The translations under genes and the position numbers were made by a program. Positions 18,230 to 29,812 of a DNA stretch of 64,000 nt are shown here, piece by piece. The notes under the pieces are model-generated. The model saw nothing but the letters and a program-made list of their open reading frames with translations, had not been told where the DNA came from and did no database searches. Position 1 is the stretch's first letter, and each line of letters opens with the position of its first letter. The stretch is from Pseudomonas hydrolytica (GTDB lineage Bacteria > Pseudomonadota > Gammaproteobacteria > Pseudomonadales > Pseudomonadaceae): contig NZ_CP099397.1 in the NCBI RefSeq assembly GCF_021495345.1, positions 3,100,001 through 3,164,000 of the forward strand, given 5' to 3'.

Positions 18230-19183
18230 TCACGGACAGGCCGGCAAGGCCTGACACTGCTCGGCAGAACCGCTGACTTTCGGCGGCACGGAGAACCGCG
18301 AATCCTCCGGCGCCAGACGCTGAGCACAGGCCTGGGCCTGCTGCGCCTCGCGCGCACAACCCTGCTCGCCCAACACCTGGGACAGGTTGAACCAGCCGGC
18401 CGCGAAATCCGCCTCGCGCTTGAGGCTCTCGCGCAGCGCCTGCTCGGCGCCCTTGCGGTCACCGTCGGCGTAGCGACTGTTGCTCAGGGCGAACCAGGGC
18501 AGCGCCTGCTCCGGCCAGGCCTCGCTGGCCCGGCGATAGGCGCGCCGCGCCGGCTGGGCATTGCCGGTTTGCTCGAGGTCGTTGGCGGCCTTCATCCATG
18601 CATGCATGTCCGCCTGCGCCGGCAGGCGCTCCGGCGGCAAGGTCAACACGGCCCAGCGGCCACCCCGTGCCCACGTCTTGTCGAAGCTGGCGAAGCTGTC
18701 CACCAGTCGACGCGTGGTACCGGAGCGCAGGATCAGCGTGCGCTCGCGACGGTCGTAGCCGACCACCACCGCGAAATGCCACTGCGGGTACCAGTCGAAT
18801 GCCAGGTTCTGCAGCACCAGCACCGGGTTGCCAGCGGCCACTTCGGCCAGCAGCGCCTCCAGACGCGGCTGCAGCGGATAGACCAGCATCTCGTGGCTGC
18901 GAGCGGTGGCGACCATCTCCACCTGCAGACTGCCTTCACGGCTGGGGAGATAGACCTTGTCCTTGAGCACACCCGGAGTGGTCATCAGACCGCGCTGGTT
19001 GAGCATGGTGGCCAAGGCCGCCGGGCCACACTGATAGGCGTCCTGGGGGAAGAAGGGAACGTCGGTGAGCTCGACCCGTTCAGGCAGACGCTCGGCCTCC
19101 GGTGACAACACCGGAGACCGAGCGCAGGCTGCGAGTAGAACGATGGAAGCGATACAGCAGAGGCGAATCAGCGATTTATGCAT
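18230..19183 (-). CDS. PA2778-like lipoprotein cysteine peptidase (C39-like) with TPR tail
   Basis: From ATG 19183 the protein has 317 residues. A signal peptide with lipobox LLAAC places it on a membrane facing the periplasm. A C39-like papain-fold domain follows, with DAYQCGPAALATML (Cys nucleophile) and QWHFAVVVGYD (His). The C-terminal third (about 205-290) has TPR-like helices (ALPWFALSNSRYADGDRKGAEQAL). It overlaps the end of the PA2779-like gene by 16 bases, so the two form an operon. C39 domains cut peptides after double-Gly leaders; here the partner protein is a candidate substrate (inference). An upstream in-frame ATG at 19213 is less likely because it deepens the overlap. Confidence 0.8.
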   Translation of the reverse strand: MHKSLIRLCCIASIVLLAACARSPVLSPEAERLPERVELTDVPFFPQDAYQCGPAALATMLNQRGLMTTPGVLKDKVYLPSREGSLQVEMVATARSHEMLVYPLQPRLEALLAEVAAGNPVLVLQNLAFDWYPQWHFAVVVGYDRRERTLILRSGTTRRLVDSFASFDKTWARGGRWAVLTLPPERLPAQADMHAWMKAANDLEQTGNAQPARRAYRRASEAWPEQALPWFALSNSRYADGDRKGAEQALRESLKREADFAAGWFNLSQVLGEQGCAREAQQAQACAQRLAPEDSRFSVPPKVSGSAEQCQALPACP

Positions 19184-19575
19184 TTGACGAAATTGAAGAT
19201 GTTGGTGGCGCACAGCATATCAGTGATGATGAAGATCACCAGAAACAGCACGATGATGCCGACCACACCGGCACCTGCCGGGGCCTGATCCAGTTGCTGG
19301 TTGAACTGCGCCAGCTCGGCCGGGGTCAGGCTGGCGATACGCGATTCGACCTGCTCGCGATCGACGCCCATGGCCACCAGCTTCTCCTTCACCTGCTCGT
19401 CATCGAGCATGGCCATCAGTTGCTGCTGATCCACCTGGTGCTGCTGCTCGGCGATCACCTCGTGGGTGCCGATCATCGCGGCATTGGCGGCGGGAATCTG
19501 CACCACCAGAAGCAGGTGGAACAGTGCGGTGATGGCCGCCAGGCGGCGCATAACGGGGTTCATGGTGATTGTCAT
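19168..19575 (-). CDS. PA2779-like small membrane protein
   Basis: 135 residues from ATG 19575, preceded by AGGAGATAACCACA. An N-terminal hydrophobic signal (LAAITALFHLLLVVQIPAANA) is followed by a charged helical middle (VIAEQQHQVDQQQLMAML..., EKLVAMGVDREQVESRIASL) and a very hydrophobic C-terminal helix after GAGVVG. This is the composition of the PA2779 family, always beside the PA2778 peptidase. Function is not established. Confidence 0.8.
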   Translation of the reverse strand: MTITMNPVMRRLAAITALFHLLLVVQIPAANAAMIGTHEVIAEQQHQVDQQQLMAMLDDEQVKEKLVAMGVDREQVESRIASLTPAELAQFNQQLDQAPAGAGVVGIIVLFLVIFIITDMLCATNIFNFVKCINR

Positions 19576-19655
19576 TGTGGTTATCTCCTGAGGGACGAGG
19601 TAGCCAATAGACAGCATCGCAAGCGCGCAGGTTCAGCCCGATAGTCCGCAGCCGT

Positions 19656-21380
19656 TCACGTTTCCTGCAGAAGCTGGCTGAGCACCGCACGCAACTTGCC
19701 CGGTTTGACCGGCTTGTTCAGCAGCGGAACCCCCAGTGCCTGAAGGTCGCGGCGACAGGCATCGCTGCGGTCGGCGCTGATGATCAGGGCAGGGATCGCA
19801 CTGGCAAACGCGTCGCGCAACTGCTGGATCACCTGACAGCCGAGCACGCCGTGATCCAGGTGGAAGTCGGCCAGGATCAGGTCCGGCGCCCTGCCCTGCA
19901 AACGCTGCAGGGCCTCGGGCAGATCCAGCGCGGTGATCACCTCGCAGCCCCACTGCCCGAGCAACGCAGCCATGCTGTGGAGAATTTCCGCCTCGTTGTC
20001 GATCACCAGCAGACGCCGCCCCGGCAAGGGGTCTCCCAATACCGGCTGCAATGCGGGCTGCGCCTGGCGCTGGGGACGCGCCTCGGCACGGGGCACGCGA
20101 ATGCTGAACACCGAGCCACGCCCGGGCTCGGAACGCACCTGCACCGGGTAACCGAGCATGCGCGCGATGCGCTCGACGATGGCCAGCCCCAGACCGACGC
20201 CCTTGCGTTCGGTGGCGCGGCCGACATCCAGCTGGTTGAACTCGAGGAAAATCTTGTCCAGCTGATCGGCCGCTATGCCGCGACCGCTGTCCCACACCTG
20301 CAGTTCTACGAAGGCGCCACGCGGCCGCGCGCCGAGCAGCACGCTCCCGCTTTCGGTGTAACGGCAGGCGTTGCTGAGAAAATTGCGCAGGATGCGCGTG
20401 AGCAGGCGAAAGTCGGTGTGCACTGCGCAGTCGGCAATGCGCACGCGCAGACGCACGCCAGCGGCCGCGGCGACGCCCTCGAACTCGGACGCCAAGGGCG
20501 CCAGCAGTTCCTGCAGACGATAGACGTCGACATCCGGTTTGATCGCGGCCTGGTCCAGCTTGGAAATGTCCAGCAGGTCGGCGAGCAGATCCTCGGCGCC
20601 CTCCAGCGCCAGGTGGCTGCGCTCGACCAGATTGTGCTCGGCACTGGGCAACTGCCGTTCGCGCAGGGTGGAAATCAGCAGCCGCGCGGCATTCAGCGGT
20701 TGCAGCAGGTCGTGGCTGGCCGCCGCCAGGTACTTGTCCTTGCTGCTGTTGGCTGCCTCGGCGGCGTCGCGCGCCTCGCGCAGGGCCAGCTCGATGCGCT
20801 CGCGTTCCTCGATCTGCCGCTGCAGGTTGCGGTTGGATTCGAGCAGCTCGAAGGTGCGCGCGGCGACGCGGCGCTCCAGTTCGTCATTGAGCTGCTGCAG
20901 GCGCTGCTGCGCCTGCTTGCGCTCGGTAATATCGGCGACGAAGCCTTCGAAGACCCCTTCCCCCTCCGGTTTGAGCAACAGGTTCATCAGCACGTCGATG
21001 GTGCTGCCATCGCGCCGGCGCAGGCGCGTTTCGTAGCCGAGCAGGGCCTGGCCCTGGCTCAGGCGCTGGCGAATCACTTCCAGCTCGTCGAAACCACCGA
21101 CGAACAGGTGCCGCGCTAGATCGCCCAGCGACCACAGCACCTGCTGCGGATCGTCGTAGCCGAGCATGCGCGCCATCGCCGGGTTGGCTGCCAGCACGCC
21201 ATCCTGCAGGCTGGCCTGGATGATGCCGTGCACCGCGTGCTCGAACAGCCATTTGTAGCGATTGCGCTCGGTTTCCAGCTCTTCCAGGCGGGCCAGCAGC
21301 TCGGGGTAATGACTCTTGCGCGCCGACTGGCTGCTGAGCCCCAGCAGCCCGGCCAGCGCTTCGTCAGAGCGCCTCGCCAT
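19656..21380 (-). CDS. ercS: ErcS-like PAS hybrid sensor histidine kinase
   Basis: The 574-residue cytoplasmic protein has no membrane segment. PAS domain with PAC (about 45-150, ITERKQAQQRLQQL at its end), coiled-coil, HisKA with SHDLLQPLNAARLL, HATPase with NFLSNACRYTESG and GVGLGLAIVERIA, and a C-terminal receiver domain with LILADFHLD (phospho-Asp). It matches ErcS of P. aeruginosa, one of the regulators of ethanol oxidation. ATG 21380 has GAGGTGG upstream and overlaps the ercA stop by 17 bases, so the two are coupled; a longer frame to 21521 would lie inside ercA. The partner regulator is probably one of the LuxR-type regulators in the same locus. Confidence 0.85.
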   Translation of the reverse strand: MARRSDEALAGLLGLSSQSARKSHYPELLARLEELETERNRYKWLFEHAVHGIIQASLQDGVLAANPAMARMLGYDDPQQVLWSLGDLARHLFVGGFDELEVIRQRLSQGQALLGYETRLRRRDGSTIDVLMNLLLKPEGEGVFEGFVADITERKQAQQRLQQLNDELERRVAARTFELLESNRNLQRQIEERERIELALREARDAAEAANSSKDKYLAAASHDLLQPLNAARLLISTLRERQLPSAEHNLVERSHLALEGAEDLLADLLDISKLDQAAIKPDVDVYRLQELLAPLASEFEGVAAAAGVRLRVRIADCAVHTDFRLLTRILRNFLSNACRYTESGSVLLGARPRGAFVELQVWDSGRGIAADQLDKIFLEFNQLDVGRATERKGVGLGLAIVERIARMLGYPVQVRSEPGRGSVFSIRVPRAEARPQRQAQPALQPVLGDPLPGRRLLVIDNEAEILHSMAALLGQWGCEVITALDLPEALQRLQGRAPDLILADFHLDHGVLGCQVIQQLRDAFASAIPALIISADRSDACRRDLQALGVPLLNKPVKPGKLRAVLSQLLQET

Positions 21381-22527
21381 AGACCACCTCGACGTCGCGC
21401 TGGGTCGACTCGCGCGGGTTGGTGAGGATGCACGGATCGTCCATGGCATGGCTGGACAAAAACGGAATGTCCGACTTACCGACACCGTGCAAACCGAGGG
21501 TTTCACGGAAGCCCACGGCATGCTTGAAGGCGATCAGATGCTCGACCAGACGCTGGCGGATCTGCGTATGCGTGAGGCCGCGGCAGTCGATGCCGAGGGT
21601 TTCGGCGATGACCTTGAAGCGCTCCGGTGCGGCGCTGTAGTTGAAGGCCACCACGTGCTCGACCAGTACCGCATTGCACAGGCCATGCGGCAGATCGAGG
21701 AAGCCGCCGAGGCTGTGGCTCATGGCATGCACCGCGCCGAGAATCGCGTTGGAGAAGGCCAGACCGGCCTGCATGCTGCCGAGCATGATCTTCTCGCGCA
21801 GGGCGATGTCCGCCGGGTTGGCGATCATCTGTACCAGGTTGCCGTTGATCAGGCGCATGGCTTCCAGCGCATGCGGGTCGGTGAGCGGGCCGTGACCGGT
21901 GGAGACGAACGCCTCGATGGCATGCACCAGAGCGTCGATGCCGGTACAGGCGGACAGGAAGGGATCCATGCTCAGGGTGGTTTCCGGGTCGATCAGCGAC
22001 ACGTCCGGCACCACCGCCTTGCTGACGATGGAGAACTTCATCCGCTCCTGCTGGTTGGAGATGATCACGAACTGCGACACATCGGCCGAGGTGCCGGCAG
22101 TGGTGGGGATCAGGATCAGCGGCGGGCTGGGCACGCGAAGGGTGTCCACGCCCTCGAACTCGAGGATATTGCGCCCGTGGGCAACGACGATGCCGATGCC
22201 CTTGGCGCAGTCCATCGGGCTGCCGCCACCGACCGCGACGATGACGTTGCAACCTTCGCTGCGGTACAGCTCGGCGCCGGTCATCACCTCTTCCACCCGC
22301 GGGTTGGGCGAGACGCCGGTATACAGGCAATAGTCGATGCTCTGGGCCTGCAGGCTGACTTCCACGTCCCTAGCCCAGCCGGCTGCCACCACACCGGGGT
22401 CGGAGACGATCAGCACCTTGCGCGCGCCGAAGGTCTTGGCGTAGTTGCCGACGTTATGCCGGGAGCCGGCGCCGAAGATGATCTCCGGAGAGACGAATTT
22501 ACGCAGCTGACTCAAATCATGGCTCAT
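21364..22527 (-). CDS. ercA: ErcA iron-containing alcohol dehydrogenase
   Basis: The 387-residue group III ADH has GGGSPMDCAKGIGI (NAD site), PTTAGTSADVSQF, and the metal ligands in GIDALVHAIEAF and AMSHSLGGFLDLPHGLCNAVL (His residues). ErcA homologs in Pseudomonas are required for induction of the ethanol-oxidation regulon and may act as a sensor component rather than a catabolic enzyme (family knowledge). It is coupled to ercS and follows pqqH. Confidence 0.9.
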   Translation of the reverse strand: MSHDLSQLRKFVSPEIIFGAGSRHNVGNYAKTFGARKVLIVSDPGVVAAGWARDVEVSLQAQSIDYCLYTGVSPNPRVEEVMTGAELYRSEGCNVIVAVGGGSPMDCAKGIGIVVAHGRNILEFEGVDTLRVPSPPLILIPTTAGTSADVSQFVIISNQQERMKFSIVSKAVVPDVSLIDPETTLSMDPFLSACTGIDALVHAIEAFVSTGHGPLTDPHALEAMRLINGNLVQMIANPADIALREKIMLGSMQAGLAFSNAILGAVHAMSHSLGGFLDLPHGLCNAVLVEHVVAFNYSAAPERFKVIAETLGIDCRGLTHTQIRQRLVEHLIAFKHAVGFRETLGLHGVGKSDIPFLSSHAMDDPCILTNPRESTQRDVEVVYGEAL

Positions 22528-22604
22528 ACAACGGCCCGGATCTTGTTGTTATGGAATTGCGCTCAGCCTACTGCATCGCCCGGTTTATGCAATGCGACCT
22601 CCGT

Positions 22605-24488
22605 TCAGATCAGCCGCCGGTAGAAGGCGTGTTCAGCGCGCAAGGCCTCGGCCAGATTGGCGGCCTGACGGAAACCATGGCGTTCTTCGGCGAACAGGTG
22701 ATATTCCACCGGCAACTCTCGGCTGCGCAGCGCCTCGACCATGGTTTCGGTCTGGCTGGGCACCACCACGGCGTCCAGCGCGCCCTGGAAGAAAATCACC
22801 GGCACCCTGATCCTGTCGGCCTGCAATAGCGGCGTGCGGCGGCGATAACGTTCGGCATCCTGCTGCGGGTCGCCGATCAGCCAGTCCAGATAATCCGCCT
22901 CGAACTTGTGGGTGACCCGGCGCAGCGCCAGCGGGTCGCTGACGCCATAGAGACTGGCGCCGCCACGCAGCTGCGGCAGTTCGGCGAGCGCTCGCAACGC
23001 GCTGAAACCGCCAGCGCTGCCGCCGCGCACGAACACACGCTGCGAATCGATACGGCCCTCCCCACCCAGGGCCTCGATGGCGGCGCGAATGTCCTCGACC
23101 TCCAGCTCGCCCCACCCGCCAGCCAGACGCAGGCGATAGGCGCGGCCGTAGCCACTGCTGCCACGGTAGTTGAGGTCGAGCACGGCGAAGCCGCGCAGCG
23201 TCCAGAAGGCGATGCGCGGATCGAACACCGGGTAGCAGGCCGAGGTCGGACCGCCATGCAGGAAAATCACAAGTGGCGGGCGTTCCTTGGTGGAAACCGG
23301 CGAGTAGAAAAAGCCATGGCAGTGCTCACCCTCGCCCACTGTGCAGCTAAACGGCTGCGGCCGGGCCAGATGATCCTCGCTCAGGGGCGCCTCACCGCCA
23401 GCTAGTATTCGCGGTGCGCAATCGCTGCGGCGAATGGCGAGCACCGTTGGTAGACGATCCGGCGCAGCGGCGATGCAATAGAAATGCTCGGCATCGGCGG
23501 TCAGCGAGCGGAAGCGGGTGAAATCTCCAGCCAAACGCCGCTCGTAGGGTGCGCCGTGCGCACCATTGGCCATGGAGGCGAGAGGGTTGGTGCGCATGGC
23601 GCACCCTACGAGAACTGCTCTCCCCTGCTCGAAACGAGTCAACAGAAACTCATCATTTTCCAGCGGCAGATAGGTTCGGCCACCCAGCTGCCAGGGCGCG
23701 GGGGCGTGATCGCAGGGAGCGCCCTGAGGTTGCGCTTGCACATCGACACACCAGGGTTGCCACCAGCCCGCTTTGTCGCTCAACACCCACAGCCGGCCCT
23801 GCGCATCGAAACGTGGCTGCTGCAGAGCCTGATCGCTGCCCTGCCCGGCCAGCACGCGGGTACGTTCACCGGACTCGCGCTGGCACAGGCGCGTGGCGAC
23901 CCAGGGCTGGTACGGACGATCCCATTCGATCCAGGCCAGACGCTGGCCGCTGGGGTCGGCCACCGGTGCGGCATAAAAGTCAGCGCCCTCGATCAACACC
24001 TGGCGATGGCCGGTGAGGCCGATACGTACCAGGCGGTGCACCACCGCCCCCGTCTCATGGCTCTCCTCCACCGCCAGCAGCGCCTGCCAGGCGGAAACGA
24101 AGGACAGGTCGCCATAACGGCAGTGAGGCTGATCAGTGATCAGGTAGGGTGCGCCGTGCGCACCGCCGTCCAGGCCGATATCAATGCGATAGATCTGCTG
24201 ATCATGCTCATTGACGAAGGCCACGCCCTGCTCCGTGGCGCAGCAGGCGCCACCGCCGTACTCATAGACGCGGCTGCGCACGGAAAACCCCGGCGGCGTG
24301 AGTTCACACACCGCACCATCGCAGCAGAAGAACAGCCCGCAACGGGCCTGCAGTGGATCGAACGCCACCCACAGCACGCCACCATGAGCAGCGTGCAACT
24401 CGGCAAAATCGGCGCTGGCCGCAGCCGCCTGCTCGGCGCCCCAGATGCTGTCGGGATCGGTGCGCACGGCGCACCCTACGCCTTGCAT
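22605..24488 (-). CDS. pqqH: PqqH: S9 prolyl-oligopeptidase-family peptidase, with REP-derived insertions
   Basis: The 627-residue protein has an N-terminal beta-propeller-like region and a C-terminal alpha/beta hydrolase with [10 protein letters not shown] (nucleophile Ser), GALDAVV (Asp) and ERHGF (His). The position after pqqE matches PA1990 (pqqH). Its role in PQQ formation is assumed from linkage; it might replace the absent PqqF/G proteases. Three segments come from a dispersed palindromic repeat: VGCAVRT at the N-terminus, GAHGAPY near residue 109, and VGCAMRT...GAHGAPY near 300-325. The ATG 24488 overlaps the pqqE stop (TAG inside the repeat); a GTG at 24464 is an alternative start. 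Confidence 0.8.
   Translation of the reverse strand: MQGVGCAVRTDPDSIWGAEQAAAASADFAELHAAHGGVLWVAFDPLQARCGLFFCCDGAVCELTPPGFSVRSRVYEYGGGACCATEQGVAFVNEHDQQIYRIDIGLDGGAHGAPYLITDQPHCRYGDLSFVSAWQALLAVEESHETGAVVHRLVRIGLTGHRQVLIEGADFYAAPVADPSGQRLAWIEWDRPYQPWVATRLCQRESGERTRVLAGQGSDQALQQPRFDAQGRLWVLSDKAGWWQPWCVDVQAQPQGAPCDHAPAPWQLGGRTYLPLENDEFLLTRFEQGRAVLVGCAMRTNPLASMANGAHGAPYERRLAGDFTRFRSLTADAEHFYCIAAAPDRLPTVLAIRRSDCAPRILAGGEAPLSEDHLARPQPFSCTVGEGEHCHGFFYSPVSTKERPPLVIFLHGGPTSACYPVFDPRIAFWTLRGFAVLDLNYRGSSGYGRAYRLRLAGGWGELEVEDIRAAIEALGGEGRIDSQRVFVRGGSAGGFSALRALAELPQLRGGASLYGVSDPLALRRVTHKFEADYLDWLIGDPQQDAERYRRRTPLLQADRIRVPVIFFQGALDAVVVPSQTETMVEALRSRELPVEYHLFAEERHGFRQAANLAEALRAEHAFYRRLI
23544..23609. repeat. 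Inverted REP pair inside pqqH
   Basis: GTAGGGTGCG...GCGCACC (23544-23564) and its inverse (23589-23609) flank 24 bases. Both are read in frame as protein. Confidence 0.85.
24144..24164. repeat. REP copy inside pqqH
   Basis: One copy of the GTAGGGTGCGCC-type palindrome, read on the minus strand as GAHGAPY within pqqH. Confidence 0.85.
24459..24479. repeat. REP copy spanning the pqqE stop and pqqH N-terminus
   Basis: GGTGCGCACG...ACCCTAC on the plus strand. On the minus strand its GTAGGG supplies the TAG stop of pqqE and encodes VGCAVRT of pqqH. Confidence 0.85.
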
Positions 24489-25630
24489 ATGATTCGCGAG
24501 GCCTTCTCGTTGCGGTATTGCAGCTCGCCCAGTCCCAGCGGCGCCTCGTCGGCCTGGCGGCGCGCGGCGAGAATCACCTCATGGTGCGCCGACTTGCTGC
24601 ACACCGGGTCGGCGTTGCTGGCATCGCCGGTGAGCATGAAGGCCTGGCAGCGACAGCCGCCGAAATCCTTGTGCTTCTCATCGCAGCTGCGGCATGGCTC
24701 GGGCATCCAGTCGTCGCCACGAAAGCGGTTGAAGCCGAAGGAATGCCGCCAGATATGTTCGACGCTGTGCTCGCGCACATTGGGAAACTGCACCGGCAGC
24801 TGGCGCGCGCTATGGCACGGCAACGCCGTGCCGTCCGGAGTGATGTCGAGAAACAGGTTGCCCCAGCCGTTCATGCAGGCCTTGGGCCGTTCCTCGTAGT
24901 AGTCGGGAGTGACGAAGATCAGCTTGCAGGGGTGGTTCTCCGCCGCCAGCTTGTCGCGCCACTGGTTGGTGATGCGCTCGGCGCGCTCCAGCTGCGCACG
25001 GGTTGGCAGCAGGCCGGCGCGATTGAGCTCGGCCCAGCCGTAGAACTGGCAGGTGGCGAGTTCGACGAAGTCCGCCTCCAGCTCCAGGCACAGCTCGATG
25101 ATGCGCTCGATATTGTCGATATTGTGCCTATGGGTGACGAAGTTCAGCACCATCGGGTAGCCATGGGCCTTGACCGCTCGGGCCATGGCCAGCTTCTGCG
25201 CGAAGGCCTTGTGCGAGCCGGCCAGCAGGTTGTTCACCTCCTCGTCGGCGGCCTGAAAGCTGATCTGGATATGGTCCAGCCCCGCCTCGGCGAATTCGGC
25301 AATCCTCGCTTCGGTCAGGCCGATGCCGGAGGTGATCAGGTTGGTGTAGTAGCCCAGGCCGCGCGCCGCCGCGATCAGCTCGGCCAGGTCCTGACGCACC
25401 AGCGGCTCGCCGCCGGAAAAGCCCAGCTGCGCCGCGCCCAGCTCACGGGCCTGGCGAAACACCTCGATCCACTCGGCGGTGCTGAGCTCGGCGCCTTGCT
25501 TGGCGAAGTCGAGCGGATTGGAGCAGTACGGGCACTGCAGCGGGCAGCGATAGGTCAGCTCGGCCAGCAGCCAGAGCGGCGGGCCGACCTGCACGCCCGG
25601 CTTAGCGAAGCTCGATCCAGAACTGGGCAT
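24476..25630 (-). CDS. pqqE: PQQ biosynthesis radical SAM enzyme PqqE
   Basis: The 384-residue protein has the radical SAM cluster motif [10 protein letters not shown] (CxxxCxxC) near residue 29, [11 protein letters not shown], and a SPASM-type Cys-rich C-terminus ([16 protein letters not shown]). With PqqD it links the Glu and Tyr side chains of PqqA. The start lies 29 bases inside pqqD. The last codon and stop come from a REP copy, so the C-terminus may differ slightly from orthologs. Confidence 0.96.
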   Translation of the reverse strand: MPSSGSSFAKPGVQVGPPLWLLAELTYRCPLQCPYCSNPLDFAKQGAELSTAEWIEVFRQARELGAAQLGFSGGEPLVRQDLAELIAAARGLGYYTNLITSGIGLTEARIAEFAEAGLDHIQISFQAADEEVNNLLAGSHKAFAQKLAMARAVKAHGYPMVLNFVTHRHNIDNIERIIELCLELEADFVELATCQFYGWAELNRAGLLPTRAQLERAERITNQWRDKLAAENHPCKLIFVTPDYYEERPKACMNGWGNLFLDITPDGTALPCHSARQLPVQFPNVREHSVEHIWRHSFGFNRFRGDDWMPEPCRSCDEKHKDFGGCRCQAFMLTGDASNADPVCSKSAHHEVILAARRQADEAPLGLGELQYRNEKASRIICKA

Positions 25631-25880
25631 GGGCTACCTCGATAAAGGCCAGGATGTCCTCGTCGATGCCGGGCACGTCGGGGAAGCGCTGGTGCAGGCT
25701 GTCGATGATCTCGGCCACCGAACGCTTGCCATCGACCTGCTGGAGAATCTCGCCGGCGCTGTCGTTGAGTTTGATCATGCCCTCGGGATAGAGCAACACG
25801 TGGCAGCCCTGGGCCGGCTCGAACTGCAGGCGGAAGCCGCGGCGGATGGCGGGGACAGTGGGCAGGATGGTCGAGGTCAT
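25602..25880 (-). CDS. pqqD: PqqA peptide chaperone PqqD
   Basis: 92 residues from ATG 25880 (the frame extends to 25913 through a REP copy, which is not used). [33 protein letters not shown] is the RRE-type peptide-binding fold of PqqD. It presents PqqA to PqqE. Confidence 0.95.
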   Translation of the reverse strand: MTSTILPTVPAIRRGFRLQFEPAQGCHVLLYPEGMIKLNDSAGEILQQVDGKRSVAEIIDSLHQRFPDVPGIDEDILAFIEVAHAQFWIELR

Positions 25881-25897
25881 GGTTGCGACTCCGTCGT

Positions 25898-25952
25898 GGT
25901 GCGTGCGGCGCACCCTACGTGGAATGCGGCCGTAGGGTGCGCCATGTGCACC
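25898..25952. repeat. Inverted REP pair between pqqC and pqqD
   Basis: GGTGCGTGCG...CCCTAC (25898-25918) and GTAGGGTGCG...GCACC (25932-25952), in inverted orientation with 13 bases between. Confidence 0.85.
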
Positions 25953-25962
25953 GCTGTCTTGA

Positions 25963-26715
25963 TCATAAAGCGATCCCCCGATGCCAGACGCGCTCGGCCG
26001 TCACCGTGTGATACGGCGGGCGCTCCAGCTCGTAGGCCATGCTCATGGCGTCGAGCATGCTCCACAGCACGTCGAGCTTGAACTGCAGGATGTTCAGCAT
26101 GCGTTCCTGCGCCTCACGGGTGCGGTAGTGCTCGAGGGTGATGCGCAGGCCATGCTCGACATCGCGGCGCGCCTGGCTCAGGCGATTGCGAAAGTAGTCG
26201 TAACCGGCCGCGTCGATCCACGGGTAGTGCTGCGGCCAGGCGTCCAGGCGCGACTGGTGGATGGTCGGCGCGAACAGCTCGGTCAGCGAGCTGCTGGCCG
26301 CCTCCTGCCAACTGGCGCGGCGGGCGAAGTTGACGTAGGCGTCGACGGCGAAGCGCACACCGGGCAGCACCAACTCCTGCGACAGCACCTGCTCGCGGTC
26401 GAGGCCGACCGCCTCGGCCAGGCGCAGCCAGGCCTCGATGCCGCCTTCTTCGCCTGGCTCCCCATCGTGGTCGAGGATGCGCTGAATCCACTCGCGCCGC
26501 GTTTCCCGGTCCGGACAGTTGGCGAGGATCGCCGCATCCTTGAGCGGAATATTGACCTGATAGTAGAAACGGTTGGCCACCCAGCCCTGGATCTGCTCGC
26601 GGGTGGCGCGCCCTTCGTACATGGCGCGATGAAACGGATGATGGATGTGGTACAGCGCGCCCTTGGCGCGCAGCGCCTGCTCGAATTCGGCAGGGCTCAT
26701 GGCAGTTTGGCTCAT
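25963..26715 (-). CDS. pqqC: Pyrroloquinoline-quinone synthase PqqC
   Basis: The 250-residue all-helical oxidase starts [19 protein letters not shown] (ATG 26715 preceded by GGAGATCCTG; the longer frame starts in a REP and is rejected). Conserved [31 protein letters not shown] and [18 protein letters not shown] mark PqqC, which performs the final cofactorless ring closure and oxidation to PQQ. Confidence 0.97.
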   Translation of the reverse strand: MSQTAMSPAEFEQALRAKGALYHIHHPFHRAMYEGRATREQIQGWVANRFYYQVNIPLKDAAILANCPDRETRREWIQRILDHDGEPGEEGGIEAWLRLAEAVGLDREQVLSQELVLPGVRFAVDAYVNFARRASWQEAASSSLTELFAPTIHQSRLDAWPQHYPWIDAAGYDYFRNRLSQARRDVEHGLRITLEHYRTREAQERMLNILQFKLDVLWSMLDAMSMAYELERPPYHTVTAERVWHRGIAL

Positions 26716-26738
26716 CAGGATCTCCGATACGCGTTGCC

Positions 26739-26806
26739 GTAGGGTGCGCCGTGCGCACCAGCATTCTTTGAAGTGCGCACAGCCTGGGCGGCCCCGCACA
26801 CCCTAC
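26739..26806. repeat. REP copy and degenerate partner between pqqB and pqqC
   Basis: A good copy at 26739-26759 faces a degraded inverse (GTGCGCAC...CACACCCTAC) ending at 26806 at the pqqB stop. Confidence 0.7.
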
Positions 26807-27717
26807 AAAACGATGCTCATGCCATCGAACGCGACCTCGATGCCGCGCGCGTCCAGCTCGGCACGCTCGGGCGAATCCAGGTCGAGAATCGGGTTGGTGT
26901 TGTTGATATGGATCAGGATCTTGCGCGCCGCCGGCAGCCCCTCCAGCACCTCGAGCATGCCGCCCGGGCCGCTCTGCGGCAGGTGGCCCATCTCGCTGCC
27001 GAGCTTGTCGCCCACCTCACACACGCGCATCTCGTCGTCGCGCCACAGGGTGCCGTCCACCAGCAGGCAGTCGGCGCGGCGCATCCAGCCCAGCAGTTGC
27101 TCGTCCACCTGGCCCAGGCCGGGGGCGTAGAACAAGCTCCCGCCCGTGCGCAGGTCCTCGATGAACAGGCCGATGTTGTCGCCCGGATGCGGATTGCCGC
27201 GATGCGGCGAATACGGCGGCGCGCTGCTGCGCAGGGCGATGGCGGTGAGGCGCAGCCCCGGGCAGGCCGGTATGGCGAAGGGCTTGGCGTCCAGTTCGAT
27301 CAGCCGGTGCTGCAGGCCGCCGTTCCAGTGGCTGAGCATGTTGAACAGGGGAAAGCCGGTGGTCAGGTCCTGATGGACCATCTCGGTGCACCAGACCTGA
27401 TGCGGGCAGCCTTCGCGCAGGGTCAGCAGGCCGGTGCAGTGGTCGATCTGGCTGTCGAGCAGGACGATGCCGGCGATCGCCGTGTCACGCAGCTTGCGCG
27501 CCGGTTGCAGCGCCGGGAAGGCTTCGAGCTGCGCGCGGATGTCCGGCGAGGCGTTGCACAGGATCCACTCGCCGCCGTCATCGGAAAGGGCGATGGACGA
27601 CTGGGTGCGCGGCTGCGCGCGCAGGGTACCGGCGCGCACGCCGCGGCAGTTGCGGCAGTTGCAGTTCCACTGGGGGAAACCGCCGCCGGCGGCGGAACCG
27701 AGAATCTGGATATGCAT
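26803..27717 (-). CDS. pqqB: PqqB metallo-beta-lactamase-fold protein
   Basis: 304 residues beginning [24 protein letters not shown] with the CxCxxC zinc site of PqqB and a degenerate MBL fold ([30 protein letters not shown]). PqqB hydroxylates the crosslinked Glu-Tyr dipeptide in PQQ synthesis. Confidence 0.96.
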   Translation of the reverse strand: MHIQILGSAAGGGFPQWNCNCRNCRGVRAGTLRAQPRTQSSIALSDDGGEWILCNASPDIRAQLEAFPALQPARKLRDTAIAGIVLLDSQIDHCTGLLTLREGCPHQVWCTEMVHQDLTTGFPLFNMLSHWNGGLQHRLIELDAKPFAIPACPGLRLTAIALRSSAPPYSPHRGNPHPGDNIGLFIEDLRTGGSLFYAPGLGQVDEQLLGWMRRADCLLVDGTLWRDDEMRVCEVGDKLGSEMGHLPQSGPGGMLEVLEGLPAARKILIHINNTNPILDLDSPERAELDARGIEVAFDGMSIVL

Positions 27718-27764
27718 GGCGGATTACCAGGGGGATGCCCCGGACGGGCCGGGGCCAGGAGCGA

Positions 27765-27836
27765 TCAGCGGTTGGCGAAGTACATGGTCACTTCGAAGCC
27801 AATACGCAGGTCGGTGTAGGCGGGTTTAGTCCACAT
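27765..27836 (-). CDS. pqqA: PQQ precursor peptide PqqA
   Basis: A 23-residue [14 protein letters not shown]..., then [10 protein letters not shown]. The Glu and Tyr of E-x3-Y (E15, Y19) are the residues crosslinked and excised to form PQQ. GAGGA lies before the ATG at 27834-27836. Found by direct reading; too small for normal ORF filters. Confidence 0.96.
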
Positions 27837-27906
27837 GGTGCGGTCCTCTTTTTATGGCGCCGGGGCATTCCGGCACCCTCATTAAGCCCCCGCCAGGCAA
27901 GAGGCC

Positions 27907-27921
27907 AAATGGTACTTTGGG
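27907..27921. promoter_or_regulatory. Candidate alcohol-regulon site upstream of pqqA
   Basis: AAATGGTACTTTGGG, with ATTGGTAGGTG about 30 bases further upstream, resembles motifs before pedH, pedE and other genes of the locus. It sits about 75 bases upstream of the pqqA ATG. The 27837-28162 gap has no gene. Confidence 0.4.
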
Positions 27922-28016
27922 ATGAATCGGCACTGGCATTGGTAGGTGACGCTATCAATAGGCATGGATCGCACCGCGAAGGTTCCTGTGATCGCCGGCC
28001 CTGAAACATGTGCCAA

Positions 28017-28042
28017 TAAAAAACGCGGCCGAAGCCGCGTCG
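28017..28042 (-). terminator. Terminator of the aldehyde dehydrogenase gene
   Basis: ACGCGGC and GCCGCGT flank CGAA; an A-run on the left gives the T-run on the minus strand. About 120 bases downstream of the exaC stop. Confidence 0.8.
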
Positions 28043-28162
28043 CGATAAGGGTCTGCTGCCGTACAGGCTGATGGCTGCCTGCAGATCCACCCGGGTAGGG
28101 TCCTTCGCCGTACAAGGGCGGCGCGCCGGAGCGAGCGCGCCGCGTCATGGATTGATCAGGAC

Positions 28163-29683
<1,521 letters not shown>

Positions 29684-29800
29684 GATGCTGACCTCTCTTG
29701 TTGTCGGAGCCCGCTGCCAATCGGGGAAGCGAGTCATGCTTCGATCTTAGGAAGGGCCCTGCGACCTCGGTATGCGCCCATGGCACAGATCGTCTCGTCA

Positions 29801-29812
29801 TTTGGTAGTAGA
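29801..29812. promoter_or_regulatory. Candidate alcohol-regulon site upstream of exaC
   Basis: TTTGGTAGTAGA (minus strand TCTACTACCAAA), about 120 bases before the exaC start, shares the CTACTACC/GGTAGTAG core seen before pedE. The 29684-30013 gap has no gene. Confidence 0.4.
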
